Notes: a model not told the origin generated them from the letters alone. A DNA stretch of 64,000 nt from Harmonia axyridis (GCF_914767665.1 NC_059501.1:21738501-21802500), one strand, 5' to 3'; shown: positions 22,069-33,662, counted from the first letter of the stretch. Program-made: numbers and translations.

Positions 22069-23700
22069 ACTGCTCAACAATTGATAGGGATCACTTACTT
22101 GTTCCAAATTTATTTCTGAAATATTCGCTCCAAGATTATAAATTTAGTCAGATATCAGAGTATTTTCAGTTGATAATATGGTTCACTTGAGAAAAGAATG
22201 AAAAAATGGAAAGTTGGAGCGAAAAAAAACTTCATTAGGAACATTCAAAATTCTTTGTTTGAATAACATAAAAATTTTATCACTGGTATTCGTGTCCTGA
22301 CTTTTTTTTTGCACTATATAGTTGAATATATAAAAATTTTATGATGAAACCACAAGAAGGCTGAAGTTTCGGTTAAGCTAGTACCTAGTTGGTCCCCCAC
22401 GAGCTCGTCTCAAGCATTCTACCCTACGAGGCATACTTTCGATCAAATGATTTATAAAATTTTGGGGCAAATTCGTCCAAATATCCCGTAAAGCGTTAGA
22501 AAGGTCCTCCAGGTTATTGATCGGTTGTTCTAAGGTTGACAATTGTCTAGACATCTCAGACCAGACATGTTCGATGCAATTCATGTCTGGAGAGCGAGCT
22601 GGTCAGTCCATCCTATCAATAGCATGAGTTTCTAGCGCTTCATTAACCAGACGACTACGGTGTGGACTGGCATTATCGTCAATTAAAATAAAATTCTCGC
22701 CCACGGCAGCCGCAAACGGAACAATTATGGGTTCAATAATCATATCGTGATATCTCTGGCTGGTCATGGTGGTGTTCTGCAGAACAACCAACTCTGTGCG
22801 TTGGTTCAAAACAAATGCCTCCCCATACACATATAGAACCTCCGTCAAAAGCTGTTGTGGGTACCATAAACTGTTCTGCATATCTTCGACCTCTTTCCCT
22901 CCAAGCAAGAATACGTCCATCGGAGTTGACCAAACGAAATCTAGACTCATCCGTAAATAAACATCGGCTCCAATCTTCAAGTGTCCAATTGCGGTGCTCC
23001 TCAGCCCATTGCCGTCGATGAACCCGGTGTTCCCTATTCAAACGGGGATGTTGTACCCTCCTACGTGCTCTCAAACCACGAACATGTAGTCGTCGTCTTA
23101 CAGTCTGGTTCGAAATTAGAACTCCTGTTGCAACTCTCAGTGATCTATTGAGCCGCGACACCGGGTAAGTAGGATTTCTCCTAGCATTGAGGATCAAAAG
23201 ACGATCTTGGGCAGCTGTTGTACTGCGCTGCTGTTATGAACATAAGCTACTGAGTCGTTTTGGATGAACCTATTCCAAGCCCGACTCACGAAACTTTGCG
23301 AAACATTCAACCGCCGGGACACTTCTCGCTGGGACAAACCTTCCTGTATCCACCGTATGATTTGGTCCAGTTGCACAGGAGCCAAACGTCTTCTCGGCAT
23401 GACTGATAAGCTGATATTGTTCTCATTTCTTCAATTATTGTCACCTTATGTGTTTAAACGAGAGAAAAAAACAGATTTAATAACAAATACCACATTGCTT
23501 TTCACTCCACCTGTAACAGCCTACAGATAATAATCGATTTTGTGAACAAGAGCCGATGAAGTGAGGAAGACTTTGATATAATCAACTCAAAACATCTTAC
23601 TTTTTCCTTAGAGAACATATAATGTACAGATATTCACGAGATAACTTGAAAAAAATACAAATGAAGAGAAGTTCATAGGTGATCCCTAGCAATTGTTGAT
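22069..23700 (-). mobile_element. Tc1 family element, nearly full length, inactivated
   Basis: The left end CACTGCTCAACAATTGATAG preceded by TA matches the inverted right end, TGATCCCTAGCAATTGTTGA before TA at 23,700-23,701. The right end lacks the outermost CACTGC. The element is about 1.6 kb and carries one broken transposase gene on the minus strand, as expected for Tc1. Inner inverted repeats (GGGATCAC) are conserved on both sides. Confidence 0.9.
22378..23400 (-). pseudogene. Tc1 transposase (DD34E), frameshifted and with a nonsense codon
   Basis: The start at 23,400 opens MPRRRLAPVQLDQIIRWIQE, a helix-turn-helix with LSQREVSRRLNVSQSFVSRA. The frame is lost near 23,225, where sequence between the two DNA-binding subdomains is deleted, and resumes with LLILNARRNPTYPVSRLNRS. 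Catalytic motifs are LFTDESRF (first Asp), ILIDDNASPH (second Asp) and SPDMNCIEHVW (Glu), with 34 residues between the last two, i.e. DD34E. A TGA replaces the usual Trp before PARSPDMN, and another frameshift lies near 22,740-22,760. The C-terminus ends at 22,378. Confidence 0.9.
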
Positions 23701-23830
23701 ATTTGTGGAGAGAACCGTATTCGATGAAGGAACACATTTGATTTGATTTCACTTTTCTTCACCGGCAGCAGGAGAAATTCAACAGAAACTCAACATATCA
23801 CGTCTATAATACCCATGAAAAAAAAAACCA
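23701..23830. other. Spacer
   Basis: Nothing recognised between the Tc1 element and the next LINE fragment. Confidence 0.3.
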
Positions 23831-24160
23831 TATCTTCCCCTTGCTCGAATTAAGAAAACTCAACAGGGGTCGAACTATACATGTCTGAAACTTTACAATT
23901 ATCTCCCTGATCGGCTGAAACAGTTGGCACCGGAGGCTTTCAGCAGCGAAGTAAAGAAGATTTTACTACCGAAAGTATTATACAGTATGAATGAATTCTT
24001 GAACAATTTGTCACATTGGTCAATATCATGAAATTGTTCTTCACCAAACTGTAAGTGTATTGGTTGTGTAACTGACAAGATATATTTTGAAAGCATATTT
24101 GAATTTATATTCTGTCAATAAACTAGTAATATATCGGTTCTAGGACTGATGATCATCACA
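23831..24160 (+). pseudogene. LINE ORF2 C-terminal end with 3' untranslated region
   Basis: An open plus-strand frame from 23,831 to the stop at 24,029-24,031 reads YLPLARIKKTQQGSNYTCLK, then LYNYLPDRLKQLAPEAFSS and VKKILLPKVLYSMNEFLNN. This is the extreme C-terminus of CR1/Jockey-group RT proteins (LYN.LP..LK......FK..VKK.LL...LYS..EFL). About 90 bases later AATAAAC and ATTATTATTAC follow, compatible with the LINE 3' end. The frame is intact over this part, but everything upstream is missing. Confidence 0.7.
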
Positions 24161-24960
24161 ATTATTATTACAAATTATTACAATTCCCAGAATCATTTAT
24201 TTTTCCTGTTGTGACAAATTAAAACAAAATTTTACAGAAATCGTAATTGTTGGAATGGTTGGTTGCTATGGAAAGGTATGTCCATAATAATTATTGTTGT
24301 ATTATTGTGCAAATCAGTTAAACTCTAAGTATTCAAGAAACGATTTTCTATCATCCTGAGATATGATACTCCAAGGATATCTTTATATAATGAAATTTAA
24401 CACAGATTTCAAAATTCAAATGGTGGATTAAATGTCAATTTACTCTTCCTAATAGGTTCGTAATCTTCATCAAAAAATTCATCTAGTAAATTTAAAACCT
24501 ATTATCTTTCAACTAAAGGGAACACAGTGATATCGATGTGCATCAAGGGCACTAAGTGCAGTGTAAATCAACAACTTAATTACTTCATTCACTATCTACA
24601 ATCTGGACTACCAACATAAACAAAAATAACCAATTTATGTTTTATCCATGCATATCAAAAGATGTAGAATGTGTTATTTAAAAAAAATCAAAGGTTAGGT
24701 ACATCAATTTCTACTATAACCTACTAGTTATCTAGACTGAAACAGGCCGCAAATATTTCGCTTGTTGGAAGAATCGTTTTCCATAAAGTTAATTAAGGTA
24801 ATGCATACATGAACGACATGCAAAGCGAAAGCAAGGGCATGAGCACATTCGTATACATACGCAGAGGATGGTCGATATAATATCGCAAAAGGGATATAAC
24901 AGGGCCATCTGGTCGTCAAACCTCAAACGTGCAGAGGTGGAATTGGAAATTTTTAACTTG
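24161..24960. other. No recognisable gene
   Basis: AT-rich. Nothing seen. Confidence 0.35.
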
Positions 24961-24964
24961 CCAA

Positions 24965-25350
24965 AATCTAATTTATAAGGTTTACCAATAAGAGGTTTCA
25001 TTTTGAAAAGTCTGCTATCTGGGCAGCTTTCACTTCTGAAACTGCATTCTTTTGAAATAAATAAAAATACATGCTTCAATGACGCATTGGAATGTTTAAA
25101 ATTCACTACAAAAATATTGAAAATTTTGCAGTGGCAGTTCGCTAGATTAAAGCACTTTTGGGTTGTCATTTTACCTTCTTGGCCGGCAATAGTGAAGCTG
25201 GTAGAAAAATTTGAGCAGTTGGGACATTATTGATGTGAGGAATCGATACCGTGTGTGTCGATTAAGCAAAACTGAGAATATTGCTGCTGTAGCCAGTAGT
25301 GTTGACGAAAACCCAAGTTTGTCAATTCCTCGTCTTTCTTGGTGATTAAT
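24965..25350 (+). pseudogene. Tc1/mariner-like transposase N-terminal fragment (same family as 17.4 kb)
   Basis: A 76-codon frame ends in WPAIVKLVEKFEQLGHY. In the next frame DVRNRYRVCRLSKTENIAAV, ASSVDENP and SLSIPRLS follow, giving the same helix-turn-helix order as the relic at 17.4-17.9 kb. The sequence preceding it (GGTTTCATTTTGAAAAG at about 24,993) also matches that relic. There is a frameshift after LGH and no catalytic domain. Confidence 0.6.
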
Positions 25351-26400
25351 GATTTTTACAGCTGGAATTGGTAGATATTGATGTATACGATGTTGAGAAG
25401 AATATTACCCCATGTTTCCTTAATTAGAGATTCGATCGGGTTGAAATTTTGCGCTTATCTAAAGAATAACCTTCTCTATCTTTGTTCCAAATTTCGTTTT
25501 GATAGCGGCCTCAGAACTATAGAAAATATTCAAAAGCAAGAGGAAAACACTGACCTGAAGTTGGCAGCTTTTGAGCACCTGATCATCCATGCTACAATTG
25601 CGTTCTTGAAGAACACATAAATGTAAGTAGTCTCCAAGAACGCATTGATGAGCGATAACTCAGAAGTCAGTGCTTTCCCCATTTTATTTTGACAAAATGC
25701 TTTCAGTAGAAATGAAATATTGTCCTGTTTGTAAAATTTCACTAATCAACAACACTAGTAAATAAATAGAATTCCTACAGGAAAACACAGAAGACTATCG
25801 AATGGACAAAGGATGTCAAATCGATTTTTCAATATTCTTTTCAACCCCAAACTACGAGATCCAAAAATTATTTCAGAAATATCTATTTTTTGAGGGTGTT
25901 CGGATTCAGTAAGACAAAAGTCTTAATTATTGGCTTAAAATTACCCATCGAAATCATAACAAGAAGCAAGTAAATTCAGTTAATAAACCACCCAGAAGTA
26001 GTCATCAAAAAAGCATGCTTTAAGAAATTATTGGACTATTTGTTTCAGCGAAGTTGACTTATAAGTCAAGTTGGCTCTATAGGAATATGTTTCCGTTCTC
26101 TGAAATCTATCTTTTTATGTTAATTATCTATTATTTCTATTGAATTTGGAAGATTGGGATGGATTCTAGTCATAATTGAAAAATAGAAATAAAACTTTCG
26201 AAAAACGATCTCTTTGTATAACTCATGAATCCACTGGTGATGAATAAAATAATATTTAAACAATTCTTCCTCATCTAGCCGATTCTTGATTCTCTAATTT
26301 CGACTTCCACTCCATTCATAAACACTATGGAATGGATAAGCTTTGGATTTCCATTAAATTTTGGTGATTTGTCCATATTTAAGTTTATCTTGCCGGTTTA
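25351..26400. other. No recognisable gene
   Basis: Short frames only. The repeated phrases CAAGAACGCATTGATGAG and GCGTTCTTGAAGAAC near 25,600-25,650 suggest a small local inverted repeat. Nothing further. Confidence 0.35.
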
Positions 26401-26402
26401 TT

Positions 26403-26606
26403 CGCTTTCATTTTGTTCTAAGGAAAGCAAATTAATAATTAAGTGACTATCGAGCCCCACGTTGGGCGCCAATTGATATGATTTTCAGAAAACGAAATCA
26501 TAGACTGATATGATTTCGTTTTCTGAAATCATATTCATTGGCGCCCAACGTGGGGCTCAATAGTCACTGGATTATTAATTTGCTTTCCTTAGAACGAAAT
26601 GAAATA
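26403..26606. repeat. Near-perfect palindrome carrying inverted tRNA-Lys primer-binding sites
   Basis: Two arms of about 98 bp face each other around a spacer of a few bases at 26,501-26,507. Each arm contains the 18-mer TGGCGCCCAACGTGGGGC (minus strand at about 26,456-26,473, plus strand at about 26,541-26,558). This is complementary to the 3' end of metazoan tRNA-Lys(CUU) and is the primer-binding site used by gypsy-type errantiviruses. The sequence inside each arm (GATTTCGTTTTCTGAAATC) would be the end of an LTR and the outer sequence an untranslated leader. Such a head-to-head arrangement is not a normal provirus structure. Confidence 0.8.
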
Positions 26607-26629
26607 AAACAACATGATATTGACATCAA

Positions 26630-26650
26630 TTGGCGCCCAACGTGGGGCTG
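26630..26650 (+). other. Third tRNA-Lys primer-binding site
   Basis: A further plus-strand copy of TGGCGCCCAACGTGGGGC follows TATTGACATCAAT, which looks like another LTR end. It is followed by GAACAGTCACC, similar to AATAGTCACTGG after the previous site. It is probably the remnant of a second LTR/leader junction of the same retroelement family. Confidence 0.7.
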
Positions 26651-27099
26651 AACAGTCACCTATTCACGCAGATTTTCAGCTTTCTTCGTGATTTGGTTCC
26701 GATCAGTGTTTTTTTTTCAGATAATATCAAGTTTGTCAAGACAATCCTTCATTGATTATGGAATTTTTTGTACTGAAACAAGAAAATATCATATAATTCG
26801 TAGAAAAAGAGCAGATCCGTGCAAAGAAAGCTTATGTATCATAACAATGAAAGATAACGAATTACTGCATTATGATCAGAATTATGTTTTGATTATTGGA
26901 TTATTGGTTGGTGTTATATTATGAAACTCAATTAATTCAGATGAATTATACATATTTTGATCGATAAAGACTAAAATTTCTTTCTAGATACGTGAAGAAA
27001 AAGAAAAAGAACACTAAAATTCACGTAGACAATATTCAATCCCCTGGTAAGCTCACCTGGATAATTCAAAGTCAGTACATCCGAAGAAGAAAAGGGCAA
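26651..27099 (+). other. Unidentified sequence after the primer-binding site
   Basis: A 78-codon frame (26,688-26,924) ends with YVLIIGLLVGVIL, a hydrophobic stretch that could span a membrane, and contains a basic RRKR. Acceptor-like TTTTTTTTTCAG (about 26,720) and TTTCTTTCTAG (about 26,988), and a donor-like CTGGTAAGC (about 27,049), are present. I do not recognise a gene. It could be retroelement leader or a chance arrangement. Confidence 0.2.
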
Positions 27100-27570
27100 T
27101 TCTTTCAGAAAGTAAACTACACCCCAACCGGGCTGTCGATTACGGGTTCGGTCCTGTCCGAAAAATGATGCCCGGATGGCGTGTCCCGAACCTCGCGTGT
27201 CTATCGATTCTCCTAGCGCGCGATGAGCTAGGCGTTTTTCTGTGCTCTGACTCTATGACTTTTCGAAGGATGACTCCTTAATGACCGAGGGGACGTAGCG
27301 GGGTTGGACACCGGTCACGCTCTTTTCAACCCCGTTATGCAGCAATGTTAACTAATACTAAGATAATCACCGTTCTCCGCCGTTTAATATCCCCGATGGA
27401 CATGCAATTGCACACCGTCAACCAAAGGGTGGCAGAAATTGTTATCTGTTTCGCCCTGGGGGATTCCCCGATCGTAATTATTGCTAGCAAGCGCGGAAAC
27501 AGAGGTTTTTTACGGGTAGCTAGATCTGTATGGAATGAGGGGACTGGTTGTTCCTTCCATTAACATTTGC
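27100..27570. promoter_or_regulatory. GC-richer single-copy island
   Basis: CpG-rich and non-repetitive, for example around CGAACCTCGCGTGTCTATCG and GACCGAGGGGACGTAGCGGG. The 72-codon plus frame at 27,345 has no family resemblance. It may be regulatory. Confidence 0.2.
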
Positions 27571-27663
27571 AAATACGTTGAATACGAATGTATTGTGTCA
27601 CCTAAACTATAGAAAACGAATGGAATGAGTAGTTAGGCATAGCATCTTAATCTAAAAAATTCA

Positions 27664-27777
27664 GAATTTTTGAGTGAGCTATGGCTACTCGTATCCTAGA
27701 ATATTTTAACAACTGCAATCTTTTTAATCCAGCTCAGCATGGATATTTAAGAGGTAGGTCAGTTCAAACAAGGGCCA
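27664..27777 (+). pseudogene. LINE RT fragment (N-terminal RT block)
   Basis: In frame, the plus strand reads AMATRILEYFNNCNLFNPAQ then HGYLRGRSVQT, the conserved block at the start of LINE RT domains (E....RL..YL....L....QFGFRKGRST). The match stops abruptly near 27,777, where GC-richer unrelated sequence begins. It probably belongs to the same element as the RT tail starting at 28,285, with about 500 bp of foreign or rearranged sequence between. Confidence 0.6.
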
Positions 27778-28284
27778 ACGCTAGGGAGAAGGCAGGGTGG
27801 GCGTTCGCTTAGGGCGGCATTTCAAGCTTCAACGTACCAAATGAGGTATATTTCGGTCAGCAAAAACAGGAAGAAATACCGACTAATTTAATGAATATCA
27901 AAAACCATCAAAGGTGCCGCATTATGCATTATACTCATAATTATCCAGATGAAGCCTAATCCCCTCATAGTGTTGTTTACGAGTTATTGATGCTAAGCAA
28001 ACTCACGCACTCATCAGGCTTGTCGGAGTTCGCTTTGCTAAACGTTGCCGAATTTTATTGCCACTTGGGCGGCTTCTGGATTATTTTTCTTTTCATTTCA
28101 TCCGGTTGTTTTATTTAATCATATTAAATGTTCGAGCTTTTTATGAAATCAAAACTCAGCAGAATATTCTGAATCAATTCATATGATTTTACCATTCATT
28201 CAGTAGAATTCAGCTGAACACGTTTATTACATTCGTCGTTTCTTAAATCACTTATTCGATTAAAATTTGAATCAGCGCCAGCGT
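27778..28284. other. Sequence separating two LINE pieces, possible insertion
   Basis: The edges CAACGCTAGGG (27,778) and CGCCAGCGTTG (about 28,275-28,286) are an inverted pair of about 9 bp. There is no matching flanking duplication, so an inserted element is possible but not shown. No coding region. Confidence 0.3.
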
Positions 28285-28990
28285 TGAGGATTGGTGTCAT
28301 AAAATAAAATTCGTTATAAACAGTGACAAAACAAATGTGATTATATTTAGAGGAAGTAATTCATTAGTAAAACCCTCAGAGGTTCATCTTAGCAACGAGT
28401 GCTTAAAAATAGTTGAGAGTACCAAGTTTTTGGGAATTATTCTCAAAGTGGAACACACATATTGATTTTCTTCAAAAAAAACTCATTAAAGTCATCTATG
28501 CCTTCAGAATTATATATTCAGAATAAATATAGAAATGAAAATGTGAAAAAAGTACTATACTATGCTAACTTTTAATCGGTACTCAGATTTGGAATAATAT
28601 TCTGGAGCAGAAGTTCATCTGTGCAGGCCATATTTGCCATTCAAAAAAGTTAACGCATAATTTTCCAGTCTTTTCAGAATTCATCATCAGAATTCCTCAG
28701 AAATAATAATAATTTCACATATAGCTCAAGAACAGCCAATATAACTTATCCCCAAAATAAGCTTTCTCTAACTAAAAAGAATCCATCTTATATGTGAATA
28801 AGGATAATCAATAAATTACCTCGATATATAAAAAAGACATTCAAGGCGAAAACAAAAAATTTTTTTTATAGTAGAACTATTTAGTTTAGGAGATGATTTC
28901 ATATAATTGTAATAAATCTTGACTCCATTTCATTTTGTAATTTTTAGAATTTTATTGTAACTTCAAAAATTTATAATCTTAAATAAAGAA
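28285..28990 (+). pseudogene. LINE reverse-transcriptase C-terminal part, degenerate
   Basis: The plus strand reads WCHKIKFVINSDKTNVIIFR and LKIVESTKFLGIILKVEHTY, then in other frames blocks such as CYANF.SVLRFGIIFWSRSSS. These correspond to the block after motif C and the thumb of CR1/Jockey-type RTs. Several frameshifts and stops are present. The 3' end, with AATAAAGAATTTATCTATC near 28,982, looks like a LINE polyadenylation tail. Confidence 0.65.
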
Positions 28991-30160
28991 TTTATCTATC
29001 TACAAGGTTATCCATGTCATGGTCTAGATTTCACAAACCTTTTCTCATATCTATATGTCAAAATTGTGAAAAATTACAACAAAAATGATGAATTTCACCG
29101 AAAATTTTCTAAATACAGCTGGATATTCAATAACCGTTTCACAAAGCAAAGTTACCTATCAAACCTTGTAAATTTCGTGAATATGAAAGTTTTTGTGAAT
29201 AAAAAAAATAAAGAGTAACTTTCTGAAACTTATTGAAATAATTTCGTTCATTCTGTATACCTGAGTCAACAAATACTGAAATGTTCATTCCTATTATGGC
29301 CAACAAGATAACCAGTTCATAGTATATTCTAAAAAAAAAACTCTTCAGTTAACAACATCTTCAGTTACATAGGAATGCTTGTCTTCTATACCAATATTAA
29401 TCGTAAATTGCACAATTTATTTTCAGTATTGTCAATGTGAAAGGCCAGTTTGGTGGATAACCCTCTGATTTTTGTGGAATATATACAGATATAATATACG
29501 TAGGCTTTACACCATATAATCGGCTTTGTCAAGTAGACTTATTGGAGGCAATACGTCAACGGATTATCTTGACGAATCGAAAGCAGCTCCAACCGCAATA
29601 ATCCCTACAATATACATGAAAACGAAGAGACTGCTTTTATTAGAGCCCATAAAGTCAATACCGCTAAGTATATGTTTAATCCCATACTACACGCAGTTAT
29701 CAGAGCCTGCATTTCATTAATGAATCGGAGATTCTGTTGCGCAGTCTGTTCATATCCGCAAATTTAATTATGCCTCTTTGAACGTGAAGTATCTATTTGA
29801 TTTATTGAAACCATTTGAATGATATTTTGAGCTAGAACCAAGTTTTTTATATCCGATAAATATAAAATTGATAATTTTATGATAAAATTTCATTTGAATT
29901 AGGTAGCAACACCTTGTAAAAAGGAAATTGTGAATATATAACAGTTGAATGACACATTTTTTACTCTAAATTAACAAGAGTTTCTATGACAAAAATCTAT
30001 GGTTTGACTATGGACTGTTCAATAAAATTTTTTGAGACTTTAGACTGTTCTGCATCAACATATCATATCCTGATTTTTTTAGGAACGATAATTGAAAAGT
30101 TGATAACTTACTACCGTTTCATGGTTGACTGGCATAGACAAAACGAATAGGCTCGAAGAG
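28991..30160. other. No recognisable gene
   Basis: AT-rich. A 64-codon frame at 29,526 has no family resemblance. Confidence 0.35.
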
Positions 30161-30161
30161 T

Positions 30162-30515
30162 TTGATTGAGAATGTATTGGTATCTTTAGAAAACAACACT
30201 TTAATATTCCAAAATTCATTCTTCTATTATTCTTTTCAGCGAATTGATCGATCACTTTGTCTGTTGAAATTGGAGAGCTTCTGTGAACAGGCATTGTCCA
30301 CGCGCATTGTTCAAGTATGTCTTCAATCGTTTAACAGGGAAGAATGTCCTCTTACCGGTTGCATTGATCAGTTTGTGAACTGTTCCTTATTACATTCTCT
30401 TAAGGCCTCAATTGCACAAGAAGGTTTGTTCTGTTCCTTTTTCCTTTCGCAAAATTATTTCCACAACATGTTTTTCTCTGCCAGAATTAGCTATAGATCA
30501 ACCATTTTCGTATAA
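30162..30515 (+). other. Open frame of 117 codons, unidentified
   Basis: The frame contains RIDRSLCLLKLESFCEQALS and EECPLTGCIDQFVNCSLLHS, with regularly placed cysteines, bounded on the left by an acceptor-like TATTCTTTTCAG. Base composition rises slightly inside. I recognise no family. It could be a host exon or part of an hAT relic, since an hAT transposase fragment follows on the other strand. Confidence 0.2.
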
Positions 30516-30559
30516 AGTTTCAAAGATTCAACATCTATTGTTTCAGCTGATGAGGTTGA

Positions 30560-31260
30560 TTATAAAGCATTGAATCTCTTTGTAGTCGCTGAAACTGAGC
30601 TGATTGTAAGATCCTCTAGGGTCAAAATTACCACTGATATTCTAAAATAGGTGTGAGGTTTTTTAGTAGGGTATTTACTTCTATGAAGCTGGCGAGGAGC
30701 TAGTCTTGGTAAATCAATTTTTTCATCAACAGCACTAATTACATATAAGATTTCTGCTGTTTTGAAAAGCTTGAAACAATTCATGATGATTTTTGTTCGA
30801 ATGTTTCCAAAGAGGATAACAATATTTTCTATGTGGTCAACTGCAGACCAATAAACCAAGACAAATTCACTGGCAAGCTTGGACTTGAACGGCTCAAGTT
30901 TCGCTAAGAATTTTTAGAGTTTCAGCAACTTATGGATCGACTTCAAGATCTCTTTGAAGTTGAGCAAGCATTTGTGATTCTTCACCTATATGGTTTCACA
31001 CATGGCTGTCAAAATTTCCCATTTAGTATTGGAAGAGTGCGATCGAGAATTGTAATAAAGCTGAACTCTTTGAAGATGTTTATGACAGCTTTCAAGTTTC
31101 CAGCAGAGTTTCTAGTACATGAGACACTTCAGTAGATAGTTACATAATGGCAAATTGAAGAACACAATGGACATATAGTGCTTGAGGAGTAGTTTTTTCA
31201 CTATTGCTTGCTCACTCTTTATTGAATATGATCTTCACTCCTGAATCTTTTAGAGTAGAA
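30560..31260 (-). pseudogene. hAT transposase relic (ZMYM1-like)
   Basis: A 99-codon minus-strand frame contains LPRLAPRQLHRSKYPTKKPH followed by TYFRISVVILTLEDLTISSV. This is the block xPR..xRQ.hR.N.....xEYFR.SvfiP.LD.li..L of ZMYM1-like hAT transposases. Upstream on the same strand, in shifted frames, lie pieces such as LYVHCVLQFA and VSHVLETLLETLKAV that fit the preceding catalytic region. Many stops. No terminal repeats were identified, and it is not an obvious relative of the element at 10.3 kb beyond the superfamily. Confidence 0.6.
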
Positions 31261-32111
31261 AGAATTGTGATTTCATCAATTCCAAACACTCGAAACCAAA
31301 TAGAAACTAGCGAAATATCAATAAAATTTACTTTCTTTAATTAAAATAATTATTTCCGAAACACCTGGGTACGGTCTTTACCTTGTCTGTACAAAAACAC
31401 TCAATTCTTCAGAATGGACTGAAGAGTATTTTATGAACGGAAATTTTTGAATCCAAGACTAAAAAGTCTGAAATGATTCGACTTTTATGAATGGGTGATT
31501 CCATGCAGATGGCATTTCGGGTCAGTATTGTGGTTGCACAATTAATTAGCGAATCTTAAATCCATTTCCTACCGATGAACGTCTTCCACTAGATGTCCAG
31601 TGTCATTTCCTGTCATCAATCCACCAATACAGGCAAAAACTAATCGAAAATCGGGTAATCATTCAGAACATCAGCGAAAATGGGACACAAGCAGGAGTCC
31701 CGTGGGTCATCTGACTAGAGAACGTTGGTCTGGCTAATAGCTTGGCAGTTTCCGGTGAATTCCGGAAGTGGAGATCATTTCCTCTCCGCTGATCTCGGGT
31801 ATCCATATACAGCGGGCAATATAACGGCTATTGTTTCACTGCGGTGGACATTGATCGAAGATTTATTTCATGGAAGTTAGGAAGATATAAACAATGGCCT
31901 TTATAGGCCATGCGAAAATAAGAATGTGGAAATGACTTATTTATGTGTAGGAGGAAGAAAAATGTCATATGGAGTAATTCGGCATAAGGATGTTTCAATC
32001 TAGAAATATGAAACGATATATTTTATGATGATAGGATAGCTGGAAATTCTTCGAGAAGGTGCTAGGTGTGGCATTACGATGTTTATAGGGAAATATACAT
32101 ACTTAGTTATG
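31261..32111. other. Spacer with a short GC-richer island (about 31,690-31,860)
   Basis: The island contains CGGTGAATTCCGGAAGTGG and GTTTCACTGCGGTGGACATT and has no coding resemblance. The rest is AT-rich. Confidence 0.3.
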
Positions 32112-33055
32112 AAGGGTGTTTTTTTTTAGAGCTATAGAACTTTAAATTGCAATAAAACAACGATGGATTATTCGATTGACATGAATTTCATTTATCCGCA
32201 AGATAATCTTGTGGCATTACATTTTAAATATGATTTCTGGCAAATGACCGCCACGGCTGGCTTGGATGTAGTCCAATCTGGACGTCCAATTTTCGATGAC
32301 TTTTTCCAACATTTGTGGCCTTATATCGGCAATAACACGGAGAATGTTGTCTTCCAAATGGTCAAGGGTTTGTGGCTTAACCGCATAGACCAATGACTTT
32401 ACATAGCCCCACAGAAAGTAGTCTAGCGGTGTTAAATCACAAGATCTTGGAGACCAATTCACAGGTCCAAAACGTGAAATTAGGCGGTCACCAAACGTGT
32501 CTTTCAATAAATCGATTTTGGCACGGGCTGTGTGACATGTTGCGCCGTCTTGTTGGAACCACAGCACCTGGACATCATGGTTGTTCAATTCAGGAATAAA
32601 GAAGTTAGTAATCATGGCTCTATACCGATCACCATTGACTGTAACGTTCTGGTCATCATCGTTTTTGAAGAAGTACCTACTGACCAATGGTTCCACCAGC
32701 CCATAAAGCGCACCAAACAGTAAGTTTTTCTGGATGTAACGGTGTTTCGACATAAACTTGAGGATTAGCTTTACTCCAAATGCGGCAGTTTTGTTTGTTG
32801 ACGTAGCCATTCAACCGGAAGTGCGCTTCATCGCTAAACAAAATAAAATGGACGTACTGCGTGATACGTATTCCGCACAGAACCATTATTTTCGAAATGA
32901 AATTGCACTATTTGCAAGCGTTTTTCAGGCGTGAGTCTATTCATGTTAAATTGCCGAACTAAACTGAGAATAAATCACTTGACAGCTGTTGAATCGGTCG
33001 CCATCTTGAACAGTAATGCCAACCTAAAGTTATATACCTCGAAAAAAACACCCGT
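32112..33055 (-). mobile_element. DD41D-type mariner-like element, copy C
   Basis: A 944-bp copy of the family at 9.8 and 13.2 kb, with ends AAGGGTGTTTTTTTTTTAGAG and, inverted, ACGGGTGTTTTTTTCGAGG. The flanks are TTATG and CATAA, so a simple TA duplication is not directly adjacent here. The orientation is as copy B, and it shares the same internal deletion. Confidence 0.9.
32217..32886 (-). pseudogene. DD41D-type transposase remnant of copy C
   Basis: Two overlapping minus frames carry FSDEAHFRLNGYVNKQNCR (first Asp) and, after a one-base-class shift near 32,690, WFQQDGATCHTARAKIDLLK (second Asp) and CDLTPLDYFLWGYVKSLVY (third Asp), with 41 residues between the latter two. The C-terminus is intact to about 32,217. 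The DNA-binding N-terminus is separated by the shared frameshifting deletion. It is very close in sequence to copy B. Confidence 0.85.
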
Positions 33056-33660
33056 CATAAGAAGTGACACATCAAAGGGAGTACAGGGTATTTTAGCAGA
33101 AATTGTATGAATATTTACAAATCATACAGATTGTTTCACAAACTCATTCTTCTCATTCTGAACGGTTTTTTTCCTATGAACATAGGTTAGGTTATGTTAT
33201 GACCATAGTTGTGCTTATTCTGAAAAGTTTTCTTAAGAGCATAGGTTTGATCAGTTTTCGTTTAGAAATTACAAGAAGTTTCAATAATTTATTCTCATAT
33301 TTTAATTGAAAGTAGACCGACTAACGAAAATACAAGTGATATGACATCTAGAATTTTTTCGATGGTTTCTTCAACAACATGCAAAATATAATTATTTATT
33401 CCGCTTGCCAAGTGTTATAAATATAAGCGTAACGAGGGGAAGGGCGACACTTATTGATTGAAAGAAATTAAAAAAATTATAATTTGAATAATTTGAAAAA
33501 ATATATAAACTATTTAAAGATTTGGCTTTTTCAAAGTGGGGGTAACCCTCACCATGATTCAACTCTTTTTATGTGAAAATTCATAAAGAAATGAATTTTT
33601 TTGAATGCACTTGAATTTTTGAGTACTTAGAAATAAATACTTGGCTGGACACTGACAAAC
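33056..33660. other. No recognisable gene
   Basis: AT-rich. Nothing seen. Confidence 0.35.
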
Positions 33661-33662
33661 TA

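Noticed and set aside
29526..29720. 64-codon plus frame as a small gene
   Set aside because: No family resemblance, no signal or context, and a length expected by chance in AT-rich DNA of this size.
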